A stretch of DNA of 64,000 nt from Erythrobacter sp047872805. Lineage in GTDB: Bacteria > Pseudomonadota > Alphaproteobacteria > Sphingomonadales > Sphingomonadaceae. The notes beneath the pieces were generated by a model, which had not been told where the DNA came from, searched no databases, and saw only the letters and a list, made by a program, of their open reading frames with translations. Below are positions 18,121 through 26,115 of this stretch, piece by piece. Location of the stretch: positions 62,001-126,000 of the forward strand of contig NZ_JBLQUK010000007.1 of assembly GCF_047872805.1 (NCBI RefSeq), given 5' to 3'. The position numbers were made by a program, and so were the translations under genes. Position 1 is the stretch's first letter; each line of letters begins with the position of its first letter.

Positions 18121-18945
18121 TCACGCTTCAAGCGATACCTCGACCCTGCTCATTTCAAACTGCATGGGCGCAAAGCTGGTGATGAAGCTGACATCGGCGG
18201 CATCGCGCCCGACCCCGATGATTGCGGTGTTGGCAAGGTCTGCCATGCCGGTCGCATCGACCAATTGCCACGATCCGGGTTCGGCTCCTGGATCGCCCTC
18301 TTCATCGGCCCCATCGGCATGCGCAAGATACACTGCGGCAAGCGCGTGGAAATCCTGCGGCGTCACTCCGGGCGCATAGCAGGCGACATAGCGCGCCGGG
18401 ATTGCCGCCGCGCGCGCCAGCGTGACGAACAGATGGGTGAAATCGCGGCAGATCCCCTCGTGCGCGTGAAATGTATCGGTTGCGGTGGTCGAAACATTGC
18501 TGGCACCGGGGACGTAATCGATATTGGCATGGATCCAGTCGCGGATCGCTGCGGCACGCGCGCCGCCCTGCAAATCGCCAAAGGTCTGGTCGCTGAATTC
18601 GACGAACTGGCTTGAATGGCAATAGCGCGAATCGAACAGGAATTTGACCGCCGGACCGGGCAGGCGGTGCAGCGGCACCGCGTCGAGCGCGGTCAGATCG
18701 GCGATTTTCCGGCGCGCCGCAACGCGGGCCTGATATTCCACCTCCACCCGCCCTTGGGCATGCAGCCAGATGCGCGTGCCGATATCATCCTGCGCCGAGA
18801 CTCGTGAGAAATGTCCGGCGGGGGTAATATGCGTCGCAGCATCGATCACCTCCTGCCCGGCAAAGTCCGCCGCCTCGAATTGCAAAAGAACCGAAGCCGG
18901 ATGCGCCAGCGCAAAGGAAAAGCGGGAGGATACAAGGACGGTCAT
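18121..18945 (-). CDS. Transglutaminase-like family protein
   Basis: Product of 274 aa with the papain-like transglutaminase core. The catalytic triad is visible as Cys166 in EGICRDFTHL, His200 in DFHALAAVYL and Asp230 in WQLVDATGM. The N-terminal ~100 residues form the beta-rich domain seen in bacterial transglutaminase-like proteins. These are generally proteases or amide-modifying enzymes of unknown substrate; no signal peptide is obvious. It is separated from zwf by the 82-bp operator region and from the methyltransferase gene by 34 bp, all on the same strand. Confidence 0.88.
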   Translation of the reverse strand: MTVLVSSRFSFALAHPASVLLQFEAADFAGQEVIDAATHITPAGHFSRVSAQDDIGTRIWLHAQGRVEVEYQARVAARRKIADLTALDAVPLHRLPGPAVKFLFDSRYCHSSQFVEFSDQTFGDLQGGARAAAIRDWIHANIDYVPGASNVSTTATDTFHAHEGICRDFTHLFVTLARAAAIPARYVACYAPGVTPQDFHALAAVYLAHADGADEEGDPGAEPGSWQLVDATGMADLANTAIIGVGRDAADVSFITSFAPMQFEMSRVEVSLEA

Positions 18946-18979
18946 GGGCGGCGCATATCACAGTCTGGCAGCGATTGGC

Positions 18980-20587
18980 CTACAGCAATTTCTCCTGCTT
19001 GGCGGTATCCTCGCGCTTGGCGCGTTTGACCGCACTGGCATCGACCCACGGAATGTCCGGGCGCTTGTTCTGAAACAGTTCGGCCAGCGTGATGATTTGC
19101 AGGCGCGGGTGTTTGCGGCCCGTATATTCGTTTTCCCACACGCCGACCGCTGCGGCATCGCGCTCCATGGCGCGGGTTGGGGCTTGCGCGGTGATGAAAA
19201 CGCCCAGCTTGGCGTTTTCGCGCTCCATCACTTGCGCGAGGCGGCCAATGTCTTTTACGCCCACGCCGCCGCCCTTGACCTCGACAATGGCTTTCTCGGT
19301 CTTCTTGCCATCGGGTTTGAACCAGATGATCCCGTCGATCCCGCCATCGGGGCCCTTGCGTCCGCCTTTCCATGGCACGGCATCGACGACGGACAGCGCC
19401 CACAGCTCAAATTGATGCTTGTCCCGCTCGGCAAGGTTTTGCGCGGCGGAGAGCGATTGCGGGCGACCTTTCACTTCAAAGGCAAGGCCGGGGAAGGCCT
19501 GTTGCATCCGCTTTTCAATCAGGCCGATGGCAAGGTGCGTCACGTCAATGCCGAGCCATTGCCGATCCAGTTTCTGCGCGGCGTGAACGGCGGTGCCGCA
19601 GCCGCAGAACGGATCGAGCACCAGGTCACCCTCGTTGGAGGACGCGGCGATGATGCGTTCGAGCAGCGCAAGGGGTTTTTGTGTGGGATAGCCGAGGCGT
19701 TCCTTCGCCAAATTGTGCATCGGGCGGATGTCGGTGATTACATCTTGAAGTGCCACACCCGGCAAGTCCTCCGGATACTGCTTCAGACGGGGCATTCCGC
19801 CCTCTTTCTTGGGCCAATGAATTCTGCCCGCCGCGTCTAGTTCCTCAAGCTTGCTTGGCGGATAGCCCCAGTGCCTACCCTTGGCAGTAATATCTATGCC
19901 TCGCCAAACCTTCCCTGTTTCGCCGTTCCGAGTTCCTGCCCCGGTCATGTCCATACGTTTCCAACGTCTACCGTCAGGGTCGGTTTGGTCGAAGAACAAG
20001 TCAATGTATTCGGCTTCGTGAGGCGTAAATAGCTTATTCCAGAGATACTTATCAGACTTGGAGTAGAACAGAATGGTGTCATGCACAGGGCCGAACCGCT
20101 TTGCACTGCTGTGCGCGCTCGTCCGCTTCCAAATCAATTCGTTTTTGAAATTCGTCGCCCCAAACACCCCATCCAGCAGCAGCTTGAGGTAATGGCTCGC
20201 AGTCGGGTCGCAGTGCAAATACAGCGAGCCGGTCGGCTTCAGCACCCGGTGCAATTCGATCAGCCGCACCGCCATCATGGCGAGATAGGCCATCATGTCG
20301 TTATCGCCCAGAAATTCGCGCATCGCCCGCAGCAGCGTGAAGGCGTCGTTATTCCCGCTGCGCATCACCTCGTCAAAGGCATCTTCCGCCGTGTCGTTCC
20401 AGTGCCACGTATCCTCGAACGCCTCAATCTGCGCGTCGGAATCCTGCCCCTCGGGTGATTTGAACAGGATGTTGTAATTGGCGTTCGAATTGAACGGCGG
20501 GTCGAGATAGATCAGGTCCACGCTGGCATCCGCGATATGTTCGCGCAAAACATGCAGATTGTCGCCGTAATAAAGCGTGTTGGTCAT
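18980..20587 (-). CDS. DNA methyltransferase fused to Mrr-like restriction nuclease domain
   Basis: Product of 535 aa. The N-terminal ~370 residues are a beta-class DNA methyltransferase: catalytic motif DPPF at 29-32 comes first and the SAM-binding motif LDPFCGCGTAV at 324-334 comes last, with a TRD-like region between (about 150-290). Residues about 385-500 carry a PD-(D/E)XK pattern: GGIDG (Asp418) and IVEVKGG (Glu436, Lys438), as in Mrr-type nucleases. It therefore looks like a single-chain modification/restriction enzyme. No separate restriction or specificity gene flanks it. Such fusions are known; specificity is unpredictable here. Both flanks are ordinary housekeeping genes, but the upstream gap is rich in palindromic repeats. 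Confidence 0.85.
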   Translation of the reverse strand: MTNTLYYGDNLHVLREHIADASVDLIYLDPPFNSNANYNILFKSPEGQDSDAQIEAFEDTWHWNDTAEDAFDEVMRSGNNDAFTLLRAMREFLGDNDMMAYLAMMAVRLIELHRVLKPTGSLYLHCDPTASHYLKLLLDGVFGATNFKNELIWKRTSAHSSAKRFGPVHDTILFYSKSDKYLWNKLFTPHEAEYIDLFFDQTDPDGRRWKRMDMTGAGTRNGETGKVWRGIDITAKGRHWGYPPSKLEELDAAGRIHWPKKEGGMPRLKQYPEDLPGVALQDVITDIRPMHNLAKERLGYPTQKPLALLERIIAASSNEGDLVLDPFCGCGTAVHAAQKLDRQWLGIDVTHLAIGLIEKRMQQAFPGLAFEVKGRPQSLSAAQNLAERDKHQFELWALSVVDAVPWKGGRKGPDGGIDGIIWFKPDGKKTEKAIVEVKGGGVGVKDIGRLAQVMERENAKLGVFITAQAPTRAMERDAAAVGVWENEYTGRKHPRLQIITLAELFQNKRPDIPWVDASAVKRAKREDTAKQEKLL

Positions 20588-20629
20588 GGCGCGCGCTCCC
20601 CTATGCGGAACGCATGTAACAGCAGCAAG

Positions 20630-20658
20630 CTGGACCCCGGGTCAAGCCCGGGGAGACG
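20630..20658. repeat. GC-rich palindromic REP-like element
   Basis: CCCCGGG at 20635-20641 and CCCGGGG at 20647-20653 form a hairpin around TCAAG. The wording GGACCCCGGGTCAAGCCCGG is a widespread interspersed palindrome in alphaproteobacterial genomes, as I recall; copy number here cannot be checked. Confidence 0.6.
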
Positions 20659-20780
20659 AAAAGGGGTGACGAAGAAAGGGTGACGAAAGGGGGGTGATGG
20701 CTCCGCCCCGCGCGCATCGCGGTTGCGTGTCCCGCTCGACCTGCCTTTATGGGAGGCGCGCTAGGCGCTGACCCCAATTC

Positions 20781-20858
20781 GTCATTGCGAGCCGAAGGCG
20801 CGGCAATCCAGACCTGCCTGCCGCACGCTCTGGATTGCCGCGCTTCGCTCGCAATGAC
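20781..20858. repeat. Long inverted repeat, interspersed palindromic element
   Basis: The left arm 20781-20812 (GTCATTGCGAGCC to AATCCAGA) and right arm 20829-20858 (TCTGGATTGCCGCG to GCAATGAC) are near-perfect reverse complements of about 30 nt around a 16-nt loop. The arm contains CATTGCGAG and GGCAATCCAG, wording of a palindromic repeat dispersed in many bacterial genomes. Confidence 0.8.
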
Positions 20859-20970
20859 ACGGCATTTTCCTACACTCGCCCAAAGCGGTAAATCAGCCGC
20901 ATGACCGCCACTTGCCCTTTTGCCATTGATCGCCTCAGTCGATTGAAAGGGCAGTCTGTGATCGATTGGA

Positions 20971-21003
20971 TTTTCGCCCCAGGACAGTGTTCCATGTGTT
21001 CCA
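20971..21003 (+). repeat. Dispersed 33-bp motif, copy A
   Basis: Contains AGGACAGTGTTCCATGTG followed by TTCCA, preceded by a T-run and GCCCC. It matches 58149-58182 at all but about three positions, in the same orientation. The core is two TGTTCCA units 9 bp apart. Confidence 0.7.
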
Positions 21004-21049
21004 ACCGTGCTTCACGTGCGACGAACCGTTGCCAATGAACGGGCGGCGG

Positions 21050-22441
21050 TCAGGAGCCCTTGATCACCCCGAACAGGTCGTGTGCGTCGGCATCCTCGAC
21101 AGTCACATTGACGATGTCGCCTGCGCGCAAGGTTGCGGGGACATCGCGCAGGAACACCGCGCCGTCGATCTCGGGCGCGTCGGCCTGACTGCGGCCGGTC
21201 GCGCCCACGTCGCCGTCCTCATCGGGCTCGCCAACCTCGTCGATGATGACGGCCAGCGTGCGGCCCACCTTGGCGGCGAGTTTGGCGGCGGAGATGCGTG
21301 TCGTCACTTCCATCAGGCGGGCGTAACGCTCCTCCTTGATGGCTTCGGGCACGGGATCGGGCAGGGCGTTGGCGGCGGCGCCCGCGACCGGTTCAAACCG
21401 GAACGCGCCGACGCGGTCAAGCTGGGCTTCCTCAAGCCAGTCGAGCAGGTAGCGGAAATCGTCCTCCGTCTCACCCGGAAAGCCGACGACGAAGCTGGAA
21501 CGCACGGCGATGTCGGGACAGATGCTGCGCCAGTCCTTGAGCCGGGCGAGCACCTTGGCTTCATTGGCGGGGCGCTTCATCGATTTGAGCACGGCGGGCG
21601 CGGCATGCTGAAACGGAATGTCGAGATAGGGCGTCAGCAGCCCCTCAGCCATCAAGGGGATGACCTGATCGACATGCGGGTAGGGATAGACATAATGCAA
21701 CCGCACCCATGGCGGCGTGCCTTCGGGGGTGCGAAGCTGGCCGAGTTCGCGGGCCAGATCGGTCATATGCGCGCGGACCTCGCGCCCCTTCCACTGGCGG
21801 GGATCGTGCCTAGTGTCGACGCCGTAAGCCGAGGTGTCCTGGCTGATGACGAGCAACTCGCGCGTACCCGCCGCGACCAACTTCTCCGCCTCGCGCAGCA
21901 CCGCGTCGATCCGGCGGCTCGCCAGTCGACCCCGCAATTGCGGGATGATGCAGAAGGCGCAGGAATGGTTGCAGCCCTCGCTGATCTTGAGATAGCTGTA
22001 ATGGCGCGGCGTCAGCTTGATGTCAGGCTGAGGGATCAGGTCAACAAACGGCCCCTGCGACGGCGGCGCGTGGAGGTGAACCGCTTCGACCACCTGTTCG
22101 TACTGATGCGCGCCCGTGACCGCGAGCACTTGCGGATGCGCGGCGCGGATTGCATCGGCTTCCTCGCCCATGCATCCGGTGACGATCACCCGGCCGTTCT
22201 CGGCAATGGCTTCACCGATGGCGGCAAGGCTCTCCTCCTTGGCGCTGTCGAGGAAGCCGCAAGTGTTGACCAGCACCACGTCTGCCCCGGCGTAATCGGG
22301 CGACATGGCATAGCCATCGGCGCGCAGCCGGGTCAGGATGCGTTCGGAATCGACCAGCGCCTTGGGACAGCCGAGGCTGACCATGCCGATGCGTTTGGCA
22401 TCGGGGAGGGTCGTCGGAAAAGGTGTGGCAGGATCGGTCAT
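21050..22441 (-). CDS. rimO: Ribosomal protein S12 methylthiotransferase RimO
   Basis: Radical-SAM enzyme that methylthiolates the conserved Asp of ribosomal protein S12 (EC 2.8.4.4). Product of 463 aa. The N-terminal UPF0004 domain has its three cluster cysteines (Cys25 in SLGCPKALVDSE, Cys61 in NTCGF, Cys90 in TGCMG). The radical-SAM motif ISEGCNHSCAFCIIPQ gives Cys157, Cys161 and Cys164, and a C-terminal TRAM domain ends the protein. The SLGCPKALVDSE wording separates RimO from MiaB. The gene is monocistronic or first of its unit; the DUF1761 gene diverges 67 bp away. Confidence 0.96.
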   Translation of the reverse strand: MTDPATPFPTTLPDAKRIGMVSLGCPKALVDSERILTRLRADGYAMSPDYAGADVVLVNTCGFLDSAKEESLAAIGEAIAENGRVIVTGCMGEEADAIRAAHPQVLAVTGAHQYEQVVEAVHLHAPPSQGPFVDLIPQPDIKLTPRHYSYLKISEGCNHSCAFCIIPQLRGRLASRRIDAVLREAEKLVAAGTRELLVISQDTSAYGVDTRHDPRQWKGREVRAHMTDLARELGQLRTPEGTPPWVRLHYVYPYPHVDQVIPLMAEGLLTPYLDIPFQHAAPAVLKSMKRPANEAKVLARLKDWRSICPDIAVRSSFVVGFPGETEDDFRYLLDWLEEAQLDRVGAFRFEPVAGAAANALPDPVPEAIKEERYARLMEVTTRISAAKLAAKVGRTLAVIIDEVGEPDEDGDVGATGRSQADAPEIDGAVFLRDVPATLRAGDIVNVTVEDADAHDLFGVIKGS

Positions 22442-22508
22442 TTGCGCGCGCCCCCTACACCGGATGCCAGCAATGCGCTAGCGGTGAGGTATCAAGGGAG
22501 GGAAAGTC

Positions 22509-22907
22509 ATGACTGATTTCGCATTGTGGCCGGTGGTGGCCGGAGCCGCAGCCTTCTTCGCAGTGGGGGCGCTGTGGTATGGGGTGCTGTTTGGCAAAGC
22601 GTGGCAAAGGGCGGCGGGCCTCAGCGATGAGCAGGCACAAAGCGGCAATATGGCGCTGATCTTTGGGCTGACGTTTCTGTTCGAAATGCTGATCGCGATG
22701 GTGCTGTGGCATCTGATTGCGCGGACCGGAGCCGCGCCGCATGTGGTGATGATGATGGCGGTCGGATTTGCGGTGGGGGTGATGATCCCGGCGGTGGGGA
22801 TCAACTACCTCTATCAGCGCAAAAGCGGTCTGCTGTTCGCAATCGACGCGGGGCACTTCATCCTGGGCATGGCGGCAATGGGCGGGGTGTTCCTGCTGTT
22901 CCTGTAA
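22509..22907 (+). CDS. DUF1761 family integral membrane protein
   Basis: Product of 132 aa with four hydrophobic helices (about residues 5-25, 50-70, 80-98 and 112-132). The N-terminal ALWYGVLFGKAWQRAAG and the middle LWHLIARTGA fit DUF1761, a family of small membrane proteins of unknown function. GGGAGGGAAAGTC provides a ribosome binding site. It ends 7 bp before the stop of the convergent channel gene. Confidence 0.82.
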   Translation: MTDFALWPVVAGAAAFFAVGALWYGVLFGKAWQRAAGLSDEQAQSGNMALIFGLTFLFEMLIAMVLWHLIARTGAAPHVVMMMAVGFAVGVMIPAVGINYLYQRKSGLLFAIDAGHFILGMAAMGGVFLLFL

Positions 22908-22913
22908 TCGCGC

Positions 22914-24002
22914 TTAGCCGTCCGCGCCGTCATGGCCGTTGTCGGTGGGAACAATTTCGACGAGGATGTCGCCTGATTGGAGGGTCTCGCATTCCTCCTC
23001 CCAGAAACCGATGGCGCGGCCATTGCGGTAAATGCGCAGGCCCCGTCCGCCGGTGGCGAGGTCTGAAATGGATTTTCCGCATTCCCCTTCGCTGACCACG
23101 CGTTCGACCAGTTGCACGCGGCCGGTGACCGAGGCGAGATCGGCGAGATAGTCAGCGATATGCGCGCCCTTTGCGCTGCCCGCCAGCAACAGGCCGGTAA
23201 AGCGCACCGGGTTGATAACGTTGTTCGCGCCCGCCTGCCGTGCGAGCAATTCGTTGTCATCGGCGCGCACGACAACGCTGATTGGCACTTTGGGAGCGAG
23301 ATGACGGACGGTGAGCACGATCAGGATCGACGTGTCGTCACGACCGGCCGATACGAGGACTGTCTGCGCCTCTTGGATGCGCACCGCTTTCAACGTTTCG
23401 TCCCGCGTGGCATCGGCGGCCATGACATTGACGCCAAGCTTTTCGGCTTCGGCAAGCCGGTCCTCGCTTGGATCGACGACCACGATCTGGCCCGGATCGG
23501 ACCCGCGTTCGATCAATTCAGCAACGCTTTGCGAGCCGGAAACGCCGTAGCCCAACACCACGATGTGGCCGCTAAGCTTGTCCTGGATGCGGGCCATACG
23601 CCATTTCTCCCAACTGCGTTTGATTACGAAACTGTAGGCTGCGCCCACAAAGATGAAAATGACCGCGACCCTGACCGGGGTGACGAGCACCGCTTCGATC
23701 AGCCGCGCCCGGTCGCTGACCGGGGCAATGTCGCCAAAGCCGGTGGTGGTGACGGAGATCATGGTGAAATAGACCACGTCGAGAAAGCTGATATGCCCGT
23801 CGACATGGTCAATCAGCCCAGCGCGGTCCCACCAGTGGATCATGATGACCAAGAAAACGAGGAACAGCGCGAGACCCATCCTCAGGCCCAGATCGCCCCA
23901 CACCGGCAATCTAACGGCGCGCCGCAAAGGTTGAGACGGCGCGCGGTTGCGCAGGAGGCGGCCGGGCAATCTGGGCTTCTTGCCTCTGTCTGGCACTGCC
24001 AT
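22914..24002 (-). CDS. Potassium channel protein with RCK (TrkA-N) domain
   Basis: Product of 362 aa. Two transmembrane helices (about 40-58 and 104-125) flank a pore loop with selectivity filter TTTGFGD at 85-91. The basic linker is followed by a Rossmann-type RCK domain with GYGVSGSQ at 151-158 and a VVVDPSEDR adenosine-binding strand, then a TrkA-C-like module to the end. This is the MthK/Kch-like arrangement for ligand-gated K+ conductance in the inner membrane. The filter has Phe in place of the canonical Tyr (GYG), a known variation. Start ATG at 24002, just after surE on the same strand. Confidence 0.9.
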   Translation of the reverse strand: MAVPDRGKKPRLPGRLLRNRAPSQPLRRAVRLPVWGDLGLRMGLALFLVFLVIMIHWWDRAGLIDHVDGHISFLDVVYFTMISVTTTGFGDIAPVSDRARLIEAVLVTPVRVAVIFIFVGAAYSFVIKRSWEKWRMARIQDKLSGHIVVLGYGVSGSQSVAELIERGSDPGQIVVVDPSEDRLAEAEKLGVNVMAADATRDETLKAVRIQEAQTVLVSAGRDDTSILIVLTVRHLAPKVPISVVVRADDNELLARQAGANNVINPVRFTGLLLAGSAKGAHIADYLADLASVTGRVQLVERVVSEGECGKSISDLATGGRGLRIYRNGRAIGFWEEECETLQSGDILVEIVPTDNGHDGADG

Positions 24003-24008
24003 CGCTAT

Positions 24009-24785
24009 CTAGCCCTCTGCCGGATCGGCAAAACGTTCGGCAATCGCGCCAATCGACGCATGATGGGTAAAGTCCAATTGCAGCGGGGTCACCGCAATAT
24101 AGCCATCGTCGATTGCTTCGAGATCGGTGCCGTGATCGAGCGTGTGTTCAATCGCATGCAGGCCAAACCAGAAATAGCGGTGCCCACGCGGGTCCCGGCC
24201 TTCGACGATCGAGCCGCGCGAATAATCGTGAAAGCCCTGACGCACCACGCGGATGCCCTTCACCGCCTCGGCGGGACGCGGTGGGAAATTGACGTTGACC
24301 AGCGTGCGCGCGGCAAAGGGCACACCCAGCAGCGGGCGGATCACCTTTGCCCCCCATTCGCGTGCAGCGGAAAATTCGCTGTCGTTGCCGCGTGTTTCCG
24401 CGCTGTAGACCTGACTCAGCGCTATCGAGCGGATACCGGCAAGCGCGCCCTCTATCGCGGCGGAGACGGTGCCCGAATAGGTGACGTCATCGCCCAGATT
24501 GGCGCCGCGATTGACCCCGGACAAGATCAGGTCGGGCGGGCTGTCCAGCACTTCGCGTAGGCCCATCATCACGCTGTCGGTGGGGGTGCCCGTCACCGCA
24601 AAGCGTCGCTCACCAAATTGTTGCAGCCGAACCGGGCGATTGAGCGTCAGCGAGTGGCCCGCACCCGATTGTTCCTCGGACGGGGCGCAGACCCAGATGT
24701 CATCGGATAGCTGCGCCGCAATCGCTTCCAGTACGGCGAGACCAGGGGCGTGATAGCCATCGTCATTGGTTACAAGGATGCGCAT
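24009..24785 (-). CDS. surE: 5'/3'-nucleotidase SurE
   Basis: Product of 258 aa that dephosphorylates nucleoside monophosphates (EC 3.1.3.5), a stationary-phase survival protein in other bacteria. The metal-binding motif TNDDGYHAPG is at residues 6-15, with the conserved SGVNRGANLGDDVTYSGTV in mid-protein and VNVNFP downstream. The last base of the serS stop overlaps the surE start codon (24785), so the two are translationally coupled, an arrangement common in Alphaproteobacteria. Confidence 0.96.
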   Translation of the reverse strand: MRILVTNDDGYHAPGLAVLEAIAAQLSDDIWVCAPSEEQSGAGHSLTLNRPVRLQQFGERRFAVTGTPTDSVMMGLREVLDSPPDLILSGVNRGANLGDDVTYSGTVSAAIEGALAGIRSIALSQVYSAETRGNDSEFSAAREWGAKVIRPLLGVPFAARTLVNVNFPPRPAEAVKGIRVVRQGFHDYSRGSIVEGRDPRGHRYFWFGLHAIEHTLDHGTDLEAIDDGYIAVTPLQLDFTHHASIGAIAERFADPAEG

Positions 24786-26065
24786 CAGCTTGCAGGCTCC
24801 AGTCTGGTCACAACGCCCATGTAAGGGGCAAGCACCTCGGGCACCACCACGCTGCCATCGGACTGTTGGTAGTTCTCGATCACCGCGACCAGCGTGCGGC
24901 CCACTGCGAGGCCCGATCCGTTGAGCGTGTGGACGAAGCGGGTGCCCTTTTCACCGTCTGGGCGATAGCGCGTGTTCATGCGGCGCGCCTGAAAATCGCC
25001 AGTGTTGGAGCAGGAGGAAATCTCCCGGTAGGCATTCTGCCCCGGCAGCCAGACCTCCAGATCGTAGGTCTTGCGCGCGCCAAAGCCCATGTCGCCCGTG
25101 CACAGCAACATGGTGCGATAAGGCAGTGCAAGCGCTTCAAGAATGCTGGTCGCGGCTTTCAACATGCGCTGATGCTCGGCCTCGCTGTCTTCGGGGCGGG
25201 TGATGCTGACCAGCTCGCATTTCTCGAACTGGTGCTGGCGGATGAAGCCGCGCGTATCGCGCCCCGCCGCGCCCGCTTCGCTGCGGAAACACTGGGTCAG
25301 CGCGGTGAGGCGGATCGGGAGTGCGGCGTCGTCAAGCAGCTGGCCCATGACGCTGGCGGTGAGGGGGACTTCGGAAGTGGGGATGAGCCAGCGGTCATCG
25401 GTGGTGCGGAAACTATCCTCGGCAAACTTTGGCAGCTTGTCCGTCCCATACATCGCCTCGTCCTTGACCAGCACGGGCGGGGCGCATTCGGTGTAGCCGT
25501 TGTTGCGCGTCTGGTGGTCGAGCATGAACTGGCCGAGCGCGCGGTGGAGCCTTGCAATGTCGCCGCGCAGGAAGGTGAAGCGTGCGCCGGACAACAGCGC
25601 GCCGGTTTCGAAATCCATGCCGAGCGCAGGCGCGATGTCGGCGTGCTCCTTGGGCTCGAAGTCGAAAGCGGGTTTCTCACTCCAGCTCGACACTTCGACA
25701 TTGCCGGCTTCGTCCGTGCCCATCGGCACGTCGTCGGCGGGGATATTGGGGATCACTGCCAGCGCGCTTTGCAGCTCGTCAGCGACCTTGCGTTCGCGTT
25801 CTTCCAGCTCGGGCATTTCCGCCTTGATCGCGGCAACTTCGGCCTTGAGCGTTTCGGCGGTGTCCTTGTCGCCCTTGGCCATGGCCGCGCCGATCGCCTT
25901 GGAGGCTTCGTTGCGGCGGCTCTGCGCTTCTTGCAACCGGGTCGCGAGCGCGCGGCGTTCTTCATCGAGCGCGGCAATGCCCTTTGCCACGGGATCGGCC
26001 CCGCGCCGCGCCAGCCCTTTGTCAAACCCATCAGGGTCGTCTCGGATCAACCGGATATCATGCAT
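24785..26065 (-). CDS. serS: Serine--tRNA ligase
   Basis: Class II aminoacyl-tRNA synthetase (EC 6.1.1.11). Product of 426 aa beginning MHDIRLIRDDPDGFDKGLA. The N-terminal long antiparallel coiled coil (about 30-100) grips the tRNA-Ser variable arm. Motif 2 (QCFRSEAGAAGRDTRGFIRQHQF split by the fold) and motif 3 (LNGSGLAVGRTLVAVIENYQ region) are intact. surE follows with a 1-bp overlap. Confidence 0.97.
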   Translation of the reverse strand: MHDIRLIRDDPDGFDKGLARRGADPVAKGIAALDEERRALATRLQEAQSRRNEASKAIGAAMAKGDKDTAETLKAEVAAIKAEMPELEERERKVADELQSALAVIPNIPADDVPMGTDEAGNVEVSSWSEKPAFDFEPKEHADIAPALGMDFETGALLSGARFTFLRGDIARLHRALGQFMLDHQTRNNGYTECAPPVLVKDEAMYGTDKLPKFAEDSFRTTDDRWLIPTSEVPLTASVMGQLLDDAALPIRLTALTQCFRSEAGAAGRDTRGFIRQHQFEKCELVSITRPEDSEAEHQRMLKAATSILEALALPYRTMLLCTGDMGFGARKTYDLEVWLPGQNAYREISSCSNTGDFQARRMNTRYRPDGEKGTRFVHTLNGSGLAVGRTLVAVIENYQQSDGSVVVPEVLAPYMGVVTRLEPAS

Positions 26066-26115
26066 GGGCAGGGCCTATGCCCGCTTCATCCGCTGATTGA
26101 AAGAGCGCTTTGCCC

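Larger units (their letters stand above)
20588..21049. other. Gene-free gap with several repeat elements
   Basis: About 460 bp between the methyltransferase start and the rimO end. It contains a GC palindrome (20630-20658), short GGGTGACGAA-type tandem units to about 20690, a long inverted repeat (20781-20858) and one copy of a dispersed 33-bp motif (20971-21003). I see no convincing coding sequence; a rightward frame through the right half is only the antisense of rimO. Confidence 0.7.

Noticed and set aside
20966..22516. 516-codon plus-strand frame opposite rimO
   Set aside because: Covers the rimO gene in antisense; rimO has all its catalytic motifs.
23112..24560. 482-codon plus-strand frame opposite the K+ channel and surE genes
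   Set aside because: Crosses two well-supported genes in antisense and has no recognisable domain.
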